A stretch of 64,000 nt of DNA from Flavobacterium degerlachei (lineage in GTDB: Bacteria > Bacteroidota > Bacteroidia > Flavobacteriales > Flavobacteriaceae), in NCBI RefSeq assembly GCF_900106645.1, contig NZ_FNMV01000002.1, positions 1-64,000 on the forward strand, in the 5' to 3' direction. The stretch's first letter is position 1. Each line of letters starts with the position of its first letter. Below, one piece after another: positions 44,969-54,404 of this stretch. Under the pieces are notes generated by a model. It had not been told where the DNA came from. It searched no databases and saw nothing but the letters and a program-made list of their open reading frames with translations. The position numbers and the translations under genes were made by a program.

Positions 44969-45015
44969 AAAAATCCTCTTCACTTTTATTTATCGAAAAG
45001 TGGAGAGGATTTTTT
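44969..45015 (+). terminator. Terminator after prfB
   Basis: A 19-bp stem with one G-U pair (44969-44987 with 44996-45014; core TCCTCTTCACTTTT) ends in a T-run. It lies between prfB and the convergent L,D-transpeptidase gene, so it may work both ways. Confidence 0.85.
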
Positions 45016-45041
45016 AATTTAAGCAGATGTTGTATTACTGT

Positions 45042-45763
45042 TTACAAACCATTTTTCAAAACATTCAAATTTCCCATTATAATCGATGGGTTCATTTTAG
45101 GGTCTAACCAGTTCACTATTGACTTCATGTTGCCTTCATCAATTGCAACACAACCTGCAGTAAAATAAGGTTTTTTTACACCTAAATGAAAAAAGATAGC
45201 ACTGCCATTTCCTTTTATAACTGGATTAGTATTGTATTCTACAACCATACAATATTTGTAGGCATCATTCTTTAGCAATAAATTTTCATACGATTTTGCA
45301 CTGGTAGTACCTTTTACATAAGTATTGTAATCCACTGAATCAGGGTCATCAATCCATTTATCGTCAGCAGTGGTTTGTTGATTCTCAAGTAGTGTATTTA
45401 ATTGCTTTTCGTAAGAAAACAATTTTCCTAAACGAAATATTCCAGTTGGGGATTTTCCGTCGCCTTCCTTTTTAGTAAGTGGATTGGCAAATCCATTTTT
45501 ACCAATACCTACTTCTACGGGATCAAATTTTAAAGCCCAACTTCCATCCTTTTTCTCAAAGGCAACAAAAACAGCACTGTAACTTTCTGGTTGATAATTG
45601 TAAACTACCAGCAATTGCTCAATGTTGTTTAATTTACTCTTATTATTCTTGGTTATTACTATTGCGTCTTCAATCATACTAGCATTTGTTTGGGCTCGCA
45701 GATTACAACAAAAAAGTAGCGCTGCTGACAAAAATAAAAATCCGTTCTTATCTTAAGTTTCAT
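45042..45763 (-). CDS. L,D-transpeptidase-like secreted protein with an apparent frameshift in the signal peptide
   Basis: The C-terminal domain is an L,D-transpeptidase/YkuD-type catalytic unit: AIFFHLG supplies His and YFTAGCVAI the catalytic Cys. The continuous frame (ends 45042) starts only with a TTG at 45731, inside the signal peptide, and an in-frame stop lies just upstream of codons reading DKNGFLFLSAALLFCC. The sole ATG (45763-45761) is in another frame. Adding one A near 45754-45756 would join MKL with this segment and restore a normal signal peptide ending NLRAQ. So there is either a one-base deletion, a sequencing error, or unusual initiation. If intact, it would modify peptidoglycan cross-links. 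Confidence 0.7.
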
Positions 45764-45904
45764 TTACTGTAAGTATATTGTTCAAAAACTATCAAGGAAA
45801 TCACATTATCATTCAACTTCCCTCTTCCTTTCAAAAATACCAAATTTATCTTAAAAGCAGTGCATTAATTCAGTAGCCTTTTTTTGCTTTAGTAAACTAA
45901 AAAA

Positions 45905-46816
45905 CTACAACCATTCAATTAAAGAAACTCCAACACCAACCGTTGTTTGCAAATGATTATAATCTATAAGCGTTTCACCATAACCATGAGTAACTTGTAG
46001 AAAACCTTTTAAATTGTTTTTTATTGGATAAGACCAAGAAAACATCCCACTTCCTCTTGCTTTAGAATTAAAATTCAAATTATGGGTTCCTATAAAGGAT
46101 ATAATATTCCCGTTTTTAGCATAAATTATATTTACGTCACCTCTTCCTATATATTCCCCAATATCTGGATTGTCATTTTTAGCTGCTGGTAAAATAAGCC
46201 AAGGTCTAACATAGATCGTCAAATTATTATATTCGAGTCCAGCGTGAAAAATAACTCTGTTCCAACTTCTAGAATAAGGATCACTTTTCCCATTTGATTC
46301 ATGATTTAATGCCACACCAACCATTCGGGTTTTAAGTCCTAGAAAATTAAATTTAACAGGGAAATTCACAATTACTTCAGGTTCATAATTCACCTCTCTA
46401 AAAGGGCGAGATAAATCATTATTATAAATCTGCCAATGTGATATTTGCGTATAACCAACCCATAAATCCCCTTTTCCAAATAAAAAGCTTTGTAGAACTT
46501 TAGTCTTAAAACTCAATTGAAATTTAGCTTCCACGTTATCATAATCAACTCCTGCAGGTGCGATATAATCCGGGTCAGTATTCCCAGAACTAGGTTGCTC
46601 ATTAGGAGAGCTAGTCCAATGAACTGGTAATACATACATGGATTTGTAAGGCGTAACTAAAAAAGTCCCCCTAGCAGATGTTGTATCTAATTCCCATCTT
46701 TCGGTCAAATTTCGTTGTTGGGTTTTATTATTAAACAAAGCCTGCAACTGAGCATTTGCGGTAAAAAAAGAAAATAAAAATATAAAAATGGAGAACTTTA
46801 TTTGCAGTTTTTTCAT
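45905..46816 (-). CDS. pldA: Outer-membrane phospholipase A
   Basis: From the ATG at 46816 the precursor is 303 aa with a signal peptide ending TANAQ; a longer frame adds nine residues and is less likely. ALNHESNGKSDP with YSRSWNRV gives the catalytic triad: His172, Ser174 and Asn186, spaced exactly like His142, Ser144 and Asn156 of E. coli OMPLA. The remaining sequence alternates in a 12-strand-barrel pattern and ends with a hydrophobic strand and Trp-Leu. OMPLA hydrolyses phospholipids that reach the outer leaflet of the outer membrane. Confidence 0.9.
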   Translation of the reverse strand: MKKLQIKFSIFIFLFSFFTANAQLQALFNNKTQQRNLTERWELDTTSARGTFLVTPYKSMYVLPVHWTSSPNEQPSSGNTDPDYIAPAGVDYDNVEAKFQLSFKTKVLQSFLFGKGDLWVGYTQISHWQIYNNDLSRPFREVNYEPEVIVNFPVKFNFLGLKTRMVGVALNHESNGKSDPYSRSWNRVIFHAGLEYNNLTIYVRPWLILPAAKNDNPDIGEYIGRGDVNIIYAKNGNIISFIGTHNLNFNSKARGSGMFSWSYPIKNNLKGFLQVTHGYGETLIDYNHLQTTVGVGVSLIEWL

Positions 46817-47001
46817 GGTATATAATAGGATAATAACTTGCAAAAGTAGTTGATTACCAAATCAGATAGTTACATATTTATTATAATTGTTTATATAAAT
46901 ACCACATTTATACGTGTTAAAGAATTAAAAAATATTAGGAACTTTAACTCTAAATCACTTTATTTGAGAATTATACCCCAACTCAATCTTTAAACAACCT
47001 T

Positions 47002-48000
47002 ATGAAATCCTATTCCGTACAAGAAATAAACGAAGTCCTAAATGGTGTTATTTTCGGTAATACTTTACAATCAATTACTGCACCTGAGCAATTGGAAGTT
47101 GCCTCTGATTCTGAAATATCGTTTATAGGAAATAAAAAATACGAAAAACTTTGGTCTAGTTCGAAAGCTTGCGTTGCTGTTGTAAATGAGGATATTTCTA
47201 TCGAACCAGGTGAGAACCGCGCATTTATAAAAGTAAAAAATGCCGACTTGGCCATGTCACAAGTTCTAGAGCTTTTTGCAAAACCAATGCCGGAATTTTA
47301 TATTGACATTCATCCAACTGCCGTAATAGACAGAACAGCGGTAATAGGTGTTGGTACTAAAATAGGTGCTGGTTGCTATGTTGGCCCTAATGTAAAAATT
47401 GGAGAAAACACTATTATATACCCAAACGCGACTATCCTAGATGAATCAACGATAGGAAAAAATACCGTAATTTGGTCTGGAACTGTAGTTAGAGAGCGTT
47501 GCCACATTGGTAATGACTGTATTATACATCCTAACGCAACAATTGGAGCTGACGGCTTCGGTTTTCGTCCTTGTCCTGAAAAAGGCTTGGTCAAAATACC
47601 CCAGATTGGAAATGTTATTATTGGAAACGGGGTCGAAATTGGCGCAAACACTTGTGTTGACCGTGGAAAATTCAGTTCTACCGTTTTGGGTGATGGTTGC
47701 AAAATAGATAATTTAGTTCAAATAGGCCATAACAGTAAACTAGGACGTTTTTGCATAATGGCAGGAAACAGTGGTCTTGCAGGATCTGTAACCTTAGGTG
47801 ATGGTGTTATTATCGGAGGAAGCGCTTCTATAAAAGATCATACTACCATTGGAAGTGGTGCAATTGTAGGTGCAGGTTCTGGAGTAACAGGTGATATTCC
47901 AGCTGGAAAAACCATGTTGGGTTATCCGGCAGTCGAAGCACGCGATGCGCTTAAACAATGGGCCATTTTAAAAAGATTGGTTAACGAATCTAAAAAATAA
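47002..48000 (+). CDS. lpxD: UDP-3-O-acylglucosamine N-acyltransferase
   Basis: The 332-aa protein has the LpxD layout: an N-terminal uridine-binding domain, then a left-handed beta-helix of hexapeptide repeats ([17 protein letters not shown], split here as [24 protein letters not shown]) and a C-terminal helix. GHNSKLGRF carries the catalytic His region. It adds the second 3-hydroxyacyl chain in lipid A synthesis. The usual lpxA/fabZ neighbours are missing; in many Bacteroidota a second, separate lpxD exists, and this may be that copy. Confidence 0.9.
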   Translation: MKSYSVQEINEVLNGVIFGNTLQSITAPEQLEVASDSEISFIGNKKYEKLWSSSKACVAVVNEDISIEPGENRAFIKVKNADLAMSQVLELFAKPMPEFYIDIHPTAVIDRTAVIGVGTKIGAGCYVGPNVKIGENTIIYPNATILDESTIGKNTVIWSGTVVRERCHIGNDCIIHPNATIGADGFGFRPCPEKGLVKIPQIGNVIIGNGVEIGANTCVDRGKFSSTVLGDGCKIDNLVQIGHNSKLGRFCIMAGNSGLAGSVTLGDGVIIGGSASIKDHTTIGSGAIVGAGSGVTGDIPAGKTMLGYPAVEARDALKQWAILKRLVNESKK

Positions 48001-48044
48001 TTATCGGTAATAGTCTTAACATCGATACCTTTTTATAAAATAAC

Positions 48045-48080
48045 AAAAAGAAAACAGATCTAAACAACTGTTTTCTTTTT
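48045..48080 (+). terminator. Terminator after lpxD
   Basis: AAAAAGAAAACAG (48045-48057) pairs perfectly with CTGTTTTCTTTTT (48068-48080), followed by one more T. Confidence 0.75.
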
Positions 48081-48201
48081 TGCATTTATAAGGACACTAA
48101 CAAATATTTAATTTTGATTCTAAACTAGTATTAATCCTGAAATTTATCTCAGCGAATTTTGTATTTTAGCCATCTATTTTCTCACAAAAAATTATAATAT
48201 C

Positions 48202-49830
48202 ATGGATTTAAGCTTCAATAAAAATGAAGATCACAATAAACTTCTACTTTCTCAATTAAAACAGAATTTTACGAAAGTAAAACTTGGCGGAGGAGAAAAA
48301 CGTATTCAAAAACTTCATGGCGAAGGTAAAATGACTGCACGTGAGCGCATTGACTACTTACTTGACCCAAAAGCGAAGTGTATCGAAATTGGTGCTTTTG
48401 TAGGTGAAGGAATGTATAAAGAACACGGTGGCTGCCCATCAGGCGGTGTGATTGTAAAAATAGGTTACATAAAAGGAAAACAATGTATTGTTGTGGCTAA
48501 TGACGCTACCGTGAAAGCGGGAGCTTGGTTTCCTATTACCGCTAAGAAAAATTTACGCGCACAGGAAATTGCAATGGAAAACAGATTACCCATTATTTAC
48601 CTAGTAGATAGTGCAGGTGTTTATTTGCCTTTACAAGATGAAATTTTCCCGGATAAGGAACATTTTGGACGTATTTTCAGAAACAATGCACAAATGAGCA
48701 GCATGGGTATTACCCAAATTTCGGCCATTATGGGAAGTTGTGTTGCTGGTGGTGCTTACCTTCCTATTATGAGTGACGAAGCTATAATAGTAGATAAAAC
48801 AGGAAGTATCTTTTTAGCTGGAAGTTATTTAGTCAAAGCAGCCATTGGCGAAAGCATAGACAATGAAACCTTAGGAGGTGCAACAACGCATTGCGAAATT
48901 TCAGGTGTTACTGATTACAAAGCCAAAGACGATAAAGACGCCTTAGACAAAATAAAAAACATCGTTGACAAAATAGGCGATTATGATAAAGCCGGTTTCA
49001 GCCGTGTGAAATCTGTAAAGCCTGCATTAGACGAGAAAGATATATATGGTATACTGCCAAAAGCTAGAAATGAGCAATACGACATGATGGAAATCATCAA
49101 TCGTCTCGTTGACAATTCAGAGTTTGAAGCTTATAAAGACGGTTACGGCCAAACCATAATAACTGGTTATGCCAGAATTGACGGATGGGCTGTTGGGATT
49201 GTAGCCAATCAAAGAAAAGTGGTAAAAACTAAAAATGGTGAAATGCAATTTGGCGGAGTCATCTATTCCGACAGTGCTGATAAAGCTACCCGTTTTATAG
49301 CTAATTGTAATCAGAAAAAAATTCCTTTGGTTTTCGTACAAGATGTCACTGGATTTATGGTCGGTTCTAAATCAGAGCAAGGCGGAATCATAAAAGATGG
49401 TGCCAAAATGGTAAACGCAGTAAGTAATTCTGTTGTCCCTAAATTCACAGTAATTGTTGGGAATTCATATGGAGCTGGAAATTATGCGATGTGTGGAAAA
49501 GCCTATGATCCAAGATTAATTTTTGCTTGGCCAAGTGCAGAACTAGCAGTAATGGGCGGAACACAAGCAGCCAAAGTTCTGGCTCAAATTGAAGCCTCTT
49601 CTCTAAAATCAAAAGGAGAAGTAGTTGATGAGGCAAAAGAAGCTGAATTATTCGCAAAAATAAAAGCCAGATACGACGAGCAGGTTTCTCCTTATTATGC
49701 CGCTTCCAGATTATGGACAGATGCTATTATTGACCCTTTAGACACTCGTACATGGATTTCTATGGGTATTGAAGCAGCGAATCATTCTCCTATTGAAAAG
49801 AAATTTAATTTAGGTGTCATTCAGGTATAG
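48202..49830 (+). CDS. Acyl-CoA carboxylase beta subunit (carboxyltransferase), methylcrotonoyl-CoA carboxylase type
   Basis: The 542-aa protein has both carboxyltransferase halves: the N-terminal part with ARERIDYLLDP and DSAGVYLPLQDEIFPD, and the C-terminal part with FVQDVTGFMVG and GNSYGAGNYAMCG. The DSAGVYLP and ARIFR-like features are closest, from memory, to methylcrotonoyl- or geranyl-CoA carboxylase beta chains rather than propionyl-CoA carboxylase. It needs a biotin carboxylase partner that is not in the window. Leucine breakdown is the likely pathway. Confidence 0.87.
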   Translation: MDLSFNKNEDHNKLLLSQLKQNFTKVKLGGGEKRIQKLHGEGKMTARERIDYLLDPKAKCIEIGAFVGEGMYKEHGGCPSGGVIVKIGYIKGKQCIVVANDATVKAGAWFPITAKKNLRAQEIAMENRLPIIYLVDSAGVYLPLQDEIFPDKEHFGRIFRNNAQMSSMGITQISAIMGSCVAGGAYLPIMSDEAIIVDKTGSIFLAGSYLVKAAIGESIDNETLGGATTHCEISGVTDYKAKDDKDALDKIKNIVDKIGDYDKAGFSRVKSVKPALDEKDIYGILPKARNEQYDMMEIINRLVDNSEFEAYKDGYGQTIITGYARIDGWAVGIVANQRKVVKTKNGEMQFGGVIYSDSADKATRFIANCNQKKIPLVFVQDVTGFMVGSKSEQGGIIKDGAKMVNAVSNSVVPKFTVIVGNSYGAGNYAMCGKAYDPRLIFAWPSAELAVMGGTQAAKVLAQIEASSLKSKGEVVDEAKEAELFAKIKARYDEQVSPYYAASRLWTDAIIDPLDTRTWISMGIEAANHSPIEKKFNLGVIQV

Positions 49831-49842
49831 TTTATATTAATC

Positions 49843-49886
49843 AGTGTTAAGGTAGTGGTCATAATACAACTACCTTAACACTTTTT
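49843..49886 (+). terminator. Terminator of the carboxylase gene
   Basis: AGTGTTAAGGTAGT (49843-49856) pairs perfectly with ACTACCTTAACACT (49869-49882) and is followed by a T-run, 13 bp after the stop. Confidence 0.85.
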
Positions 49887-49911
49887 AAAGGCCTTCGTGT
49901 AAATACAGAAC

Positions 49912-51495
49912 ATGAGAAAAACCATATTTTTTATCTTCATAATGTTATTCTTTGTCCAATGTGCTTCAGTAAAAAAGTACAACGAACATTTGAATAATTT
50001 AATCTCTGTTGAAAAACTAAAATCTGATGTTGATTTTACCTATCGGAAATTACAAAAATTACATCCCAATCTGTATTGGTATATTAGCAAAAAAGAACTT
50101 GACTATAAGTTCGACAGCCTAAAATCAAGCATTAGTAAACCCATGCTCCCTTTTGATTTTTATACAAAACTGAGTCCTGTGGTGGCTTCAGTTCGACAAG
50201 GTCATCTGACAGTCATTGCTCCAAGCAAAAAATTCAAAAAGAAAGAAATAAAAGCACTTCTTAAGAAAGGCATAGGTCCGCTTTCCCAATTCGACTATGA
50301 ATTCTTGAACAATAAATTATATGTTGTAAAAAGCAAATCAAACAACAAAACGATAAAAGCAGGAACTGAAGTTATAGCCGTCAACGGAGTAAATGCTATT
50401 GATTTAATTAATAAAAATAGTCGCTTTTTTAGTTCAGACGGTTTCAATACTACTTTCAAAAACCGCAGCGCTGGCAAAAGATTCTCTTCTTATTTCACAA
50501 ATGAAAATGGAATCAAGGACAGCATACAATTTAATTTCCAATTCAACGACAGTCTTAAAGCGGTTACAATCTTAAGGAAAAAAGAAGATACTCTTGAAAA
50601 ACTTGCCAATAAAAACAAAAAGGTTCTGACTTCAATTGATAAACAAAAATCGAGGGAAATTCGAAGAAAGAAAAGAGTAAACGGTTACAATAAAGACGAA
50701 AAGAATTACATCCATGAGCTTCGCTTTTTAGAAAAAGACAGTAGTGTTGCTATAATGAAAATCAGGAGTTTTAAAAAAGGGCACTTTAGGACATTCTACA
50801 AAGAAAGCTTCAACAAAATTGAACAGTCCAAATCAAATACGCTTATTCTTGATTTACGTGATAACGGCGGTGGTCGGCTAAGCGAAATTGTAAATTTATA
50901 CTCCTATTTGGCCGACTCCAGCTTCGTCTTTTTGGAGAAATCTGAAGTAGTTTCAAAAGCCAGTTTATTTAATGGTGCTTATTGGCATGGCGGTTCATTT
51001 CCCATCAAAGTATTAAAAGTCATATATTCACCAATAGTATATGGCTATTTACTATTGACTGTTCATAAGCACGATAACGGAAAAAATTATTATGCCACCC
51101 ATACCAGACTTGATAAAGTGAATAAAAATGCCTTTAAAGGTAAAATCTATGTTCTAATAAATGGCGGGAGTTTTTCGGCATCTAGCATTCTTTCCACAAG
51201 TCTACAAGGTTCAAAAAGAGCTTTTTTTGTGGGTGAAGAAACTGGTGGTGCCTATAATGGAACTGTTGCCGGATTTATGCCTCTAGTGAAATTACCCAAC
51301 AGTGAAATCCAAATTCGTACTGGTATAATGATGATGGAGTCCACATTCAAAACGGCTAAAGAAGGTCGTGGCATTTTTCCTGACAAGGAAATCATACCTA
51401 CAATTGAAGACCGAATCAAAGAAAATGACCCTGAGCTGGACTGGATTCTAAAAGATATAAAACCCCAAAAATCTAATCTTTCAGAAAAACACTGA
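49912..51495 (+). CDS. S41 family peptidase lipoprotein
   Basis: The 527-aa protein has a lipoprotein signal ending LFFVQC (Cys17). The S41 core appears as LILDLRDNGGGRLSE and later INGGSFSASSILSTS with the catalytic Ser, then GEETGGAYNGT. A canonical TVGKA lysine motif is replaced by GEETGG, so the Ser/Lys dyad is uncertain; several Bacteroidota members share this layout. It probably acts on periplasmic or surface proteins. No PDZ domain is obvious, unlike the S41 protease at 32737. Confidence 0.8.
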   Translation: MRKTIFFIFIMLFFVQCASVKKYNEHLNNLISVEKLKSDVDFTYRKLQKLHPNLYWYISKKELDYKFDSLKSSISKPMLPFDFYTKLSPVVASVRQGHLTVIAPSKKFKKKEIKALLKKGIGPLSQFDYEFLNNKLYVVKSKSNNKTIKAGTEVIAVNGVNAIDLINKNSRFFSSDGFNTTFKNRSAGKRFSSYFTNENGIKDSIQFNFQFNDSLKAVTILRKKEDTLEKLANKNKKVLTSIDKQKSREIRRKKRVNGYNKDEKNYIHELRFLEKDSSVAIMKIRSFKKGHFRTFYKESFNKIEQSKSNTLILDLRDNGGGRLSEIVNLYSYLADSSFVFLEKSEVVSKASLFNGAYWHGGSFPIKVLKVIYSPIVYGYLLLTVHKHDNGKNYYATHTRLDKVNKNAFKGKIYVLINGGSFSASSILSTSLQGSKRAFFVGEETGGAYNGTVAGFMPLVKLPNSEIQIRTGIMMMESTFKTAKEGRGIFPDKEIIPTIEDRIKENDPELDWILKDIKPQKSNLSEKH

Positions 51496-51846
51496 GAATA
51501 ATCCCTTGCAGTTAACATTAATTTTTTGATCGTTTTCTCATTCAAAATATTTCAAGAACAATTCTAAAAAACCAAGCTAACTTTTTTTAATACTGACAAA
51601 AATCACTTGTTTTTCTAGACAACAGTGCAAATAGTTTATACAATATTCAAAACAAGTTTTACTACGGATTTTTTTACCTTTAATCGTTGATTAACAGTTT
51701 TTTATACAAATATTCTATATCTTTAATAGTATAGGTAGCAACTAAGAGCGTAAATAAGTAATTTATACTTTCCCAATACTCCCTTTTGTATATAGTGTAA
51801 AATACAAATAAAAACTTATCATAAAAATGATTAAATCAAAGGTAAA
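51496..51846. other. Intergenic region without a recognisable gene
   Basis: This 350-bp AT-rich gap separates the S41 lipoprotein gene and the next unknown gene. I saw no exact promoter box, no strong hairpin and no ORF. Confidence 0.5.
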
Positions 51847-52491
51847 ATGAAAAGGTCATCAGTTATATTGACAACTATAATTTGCTTTGCAATTCAATTT
51901 TGTATTGCACAGCAAACGTCCCAACCAGAAAATGCTAATGAATTAGACAAGTCAATTTTCTTAGAGGGTGGTTTCAATCTTTCTGTACCTGTACATATCC
52001 AAATGTACCGTTCACATAGGGCTGGTATCGGTATTAATATAAGGGCGGCTAAAAAAATATCTAAAAAAACAGAGTTAGGAATTAGAGCCGAGTATGATTA
52101 TCGCTTTGCCAGAAATATGTCCCCAGATCTTTCGGACATCCAAAGTCCATTTGACGAAATAAAAAAAAGGGCTTTATATAAGAACTTTGGTTTATTTGCA
52201 GTGAAGCCAAATCTTCAATTTTATTTTAGACGCCAGTGGTTCCTAGGGTTTGAAACTGGAGTAGGTTATGCTATTTCCGATGAAAACAGCAGCATAGGAA
52301 TGGGTTTTGTCTCTGAGTATTCTGGTGATGCCCGTTTTGGTTGGTGTTCTGGAATAAACCTAGGTAAATATTTTTCTTATGGCGAAAAAACTCGACACAT
52401 TGGCATATCTTTGAATCTAACTAACTATGTCCTCAAAGGCCATGCAGAAAATATCTTAGGACTGAAGTTTAATTACTGCTTCACTAAATAA
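51847..52491 (+). CDS. Hypothetical outer-membrane protein
   Basis: The 214-aa protein has a signal peptide (hydrophobic run ending CIAQQ). The mature part has alternating aromatic and hydrophobic strands (IGINIRAAKK, WFLGFETGVGYA, HIGISLNLTNYV) and ends in Tyr-Cys-Phe-Thr-Lys, compatible with a small eight-stranded beta-barrel. I do not recognise the family. It is followed after 79 bp by another unknown gene on the same strand. Confidence 0.6.
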   Translation: MKRSSVILTTIICFAIQFCIAQQTSQPENANELDKSIFLEGGFNLSVPVHIQMYRSHRAGIGINIRAAKKISKKTELGIRAEYDYRFARNMSPDLSDIQSPFDEIKKRALYKNFGLFAVKPNLQFYFRRQWFLGFETGVGYAISDENSSIGMGFVSEYSGDARFGWCSGINLGKYFSYGEKTRHIGISLNLTNYVLKGHAENILGLKFNYCFTK

Positions 52492-52570
52492 GATTTTTAG
52501 ACTTTAAATTTTACAAATAACACCTAATAAAAATGGAAAATCTGGTTTTTAAAAACAAGTTGTGTAAAGC

Positions 52571-53158
52571 ATGAAAAAGATAATTATATGGGTTTTGGCG
52601 GTCTTATTCATATGGGGCGTATTAACCGTGTGGGTAGAAAAAGAAGGTCCTTACGATAAATGGAATATGGGAAATATATACGCTTCAAAAAAGGTATTGA
52701 TACTATATGATCCAGACCCATTTTACAATCTAGACCAGCAAATATCTGAATCCATTGGTCGTGTCTGCGCCGACAACGATTTTAATGTTACTATAGCTAC
52801 GGTCGCTGCTATGAAAGATATTAAAACAACCGACTATCAGTTATATGTATTTTGTGCCAACACCTATAATTGGGCGCCTGACTGGGCTATATCAAAAGCA
52901 ATAGAAAAACAACTGAAAATTACTGGAAAAGATGTAATTGCAGTGACAGTAGGAGCTGGTTCGACGGAGTATTCTCAAAAATCATTTGAAAAACTAATAA
53001 AAGCTAAAAAAGCCAATTTACTGGATTCAAAATCATTTTGGTTTTGGAAAGCAAACGACGAGTCTAAAACCTCAAAATCCAATGTAAAAGTGGCGGTGGA
53101 AATGAGTACAGATTGGGTTACTAAAATCCTAAAAGATCTAAATAAAAGAAAACCCTGA
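52571..53158 (+). CDS. Hypothetical membrane-anchored protein with a flavodoxin-like pattern
   Basis: The 195-aa protein has an N-terminal membrane helix (residues about 3-22, IIIWVLAVLFIWG) and then alternating beta strands and helices: KKVLILYDPDPFYN, FNVTIATV, YQLYVFCANTYNW and KDVIAVTVGAGS. The order recalls a flavodoxin-like fold, but the usual phosphate-binding loop after the first strand (T/S-rich) is replaced by YDPDPF, so FMN binding is doubtful. No known family identified. Confidence 0.55.
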   Translation: MKKIIIWVLAVLFIWGVLTVWVEKEGPYDKWNMGNIYASKKVLILYDPDPFYNLDQQISESIGRVCADNDFNVTIATVAAMKDIKTTDYQLYVFCANTYNWAPDWAISKAIEKQLKITGKDVIAVTVGAGSTEYSQKSFEKLIKAKKANLLDSKSFWFWKANDESKTSKSNVKVAVEMSTDWVTKILKDLNKRKP

Positions 53159-53303
53159 AAAAAAGTCTATTTCTGACTGTAACTAAACTGAATATTTGAT
53201 TAGCAAAATTTATTCTTGGCACATGTAATTCTTATCATAGGCCTTTTCTTCTAATTTAATAGAAGTTGATTCCTATTTTTAACTACCAAAACAACCTTAA
53301 AAA

Positions 53304-53335
53304 AAAGAAGCATCTGCTGTGGCAAATGCTTCTTT
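53304..53335. terminator. Terminator of the menE transcript
   Basis: AAAGAAGCAT (53304-53313) pairs with ATGCTTCTTT (53326-53335), extended inward by TGC and GCA across one mismatch. A preceding A-run reads as a T-run on the minus strand, the direction of menE. Confidence 0.75.
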
Positions 53336-53342
53336 ATGCTAT

Positions 53343-54389
53343 TTAAATACTTAGCAAAATTTCTTTCCTTTTGATTTTTCCATTATCCGTTTCCATAAAC
53401 TTGGAAACATAAAAAACTTCTTTGGGTTTTTCATACTTATCTAACATTTCAAAGCTAACTCCATCCGAAGCTGGTTTTTCACCCTCTATAACCAGAATTA
53501 ATTTCTCCCCTAAAACTGAATCCGAAATACCACCTACGAAAAAACGGGAATTAATTTCAGCTGATAATTTCGCTTCAATTTGCTCTGGAATTAATTTGAT
53601 TCCTCCACTATTAACTACATTATCAATACGCCCTAAAAACACAAACTGCTTTTCATTTATAATTTCTACCAGATCATTTGTAATAATTGGTTCTACAGAA
53701 ATTTTTGAAGCATTAATTATAAGACAATTATCACCGTTTTGCGAAATGGTGACATTTGGTAAAAGGGTAAATGCTTCCTCTCCTACTTTCTTAGCTGCAA
53801 TATGACTAACTGTCTCTGTCATACCATAGGTTTCATAGACTTCGGCTTTCGATTTCACTAGTGTTTTTTCAAGAGACTTACTCATTTTAGCTCCACCAAC
53901 AATCATCTTTCTTACATTTTTCAATCCAGCCAATGAGTTTTGAGCCTGCAACGGCACCATAGCCACAAAATCATATTTAGTCTTATTTTTAGCCAAAGGA
54001 TGAGAGCTTGGAGCTACAAAATCAATCTCCAGCCCCAATATAAAACTGCGAACCAACATCATTTTTCCTGCAATATATCTGGTGGGTAAACAATACAATA
54101 CTTTGTCACCAGGGCTCAATTCGAAAAAATCACCTGTAGCCAAAGCGGAGTTGACCATTGACTGCTTGCTTGTCTTTATAATTTTAGGTTCAGCTGTCGT
54201 TCCTGAACTTTGTAAATCGATGTTTGGATTATTATCAAACCAATCCAATAAAAAATCCCCAATAGATTTCTCAAATGCATCACCTTCTTTTATCAGATAA
54301 TAGGCTGCTATACATAACTCATCCTTATCCAAGTGGACACCATTTAACTTAAAAAGATTATGTACGTTTTTGTAGGTTACCGTGTTCAT
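53343..54389 (-). CDS. menE: o-Succinylbenzoate-CoA ligase
   Basis: From the ATG at 54389 the protein is 348 aa, short for an ANL enzyme (usually about 450-500) but normal for flavobacterial MenE as I remember it. LQSSGTTAEPKII is the P-loop, ETYGMTETVSHIA the second ATP motif and FLGRIDNVVNSGGIKLIPEQIE the hinge/C-terminal region (core GRIDNVVNSGG); a C-terminal Lys in NGKIKRKEI is the adenylation Lys. It activates o-succinylbenzoate for menaquinone synthesis. It follows the CPBP gene by 15 bp on the same strand, hence an operon. Confidence 0.88.
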   Translation of the reverse strand: MNTVTYKNVHNLFKLNGVHLDKDELCIAAYYLIKEGDAFEKSIGDFLLDWFDNNPNIDLQSSGTTAEPKIIKTSKQSMVNSALATGDFFELSPGDKVLYCLPTRYIAGKMMLVRSFILGLEIDFVAPSSHPLAKNKTKYDFVAMVPLQAQNSLAGLKNVRKMIVGGAKMSKSLEKTLVKSKAEVYETYGMTETVSHIAAKKVGEEAFTLLPNVTISQNGDNCLIINASKISVEPIITNDLVEIINEKQFVFLGRIDNVVNSGGIKLIPEQIEAKLSAEINSRFFVGGISDSVLGEKLILVIEGEKPASDGVSFEMLDKYEKPKEVFYVSKFMETDNGKIKRKEILLSI

Positions 54390-54404
54390 TAGCAATTTTT
54401 TGTT

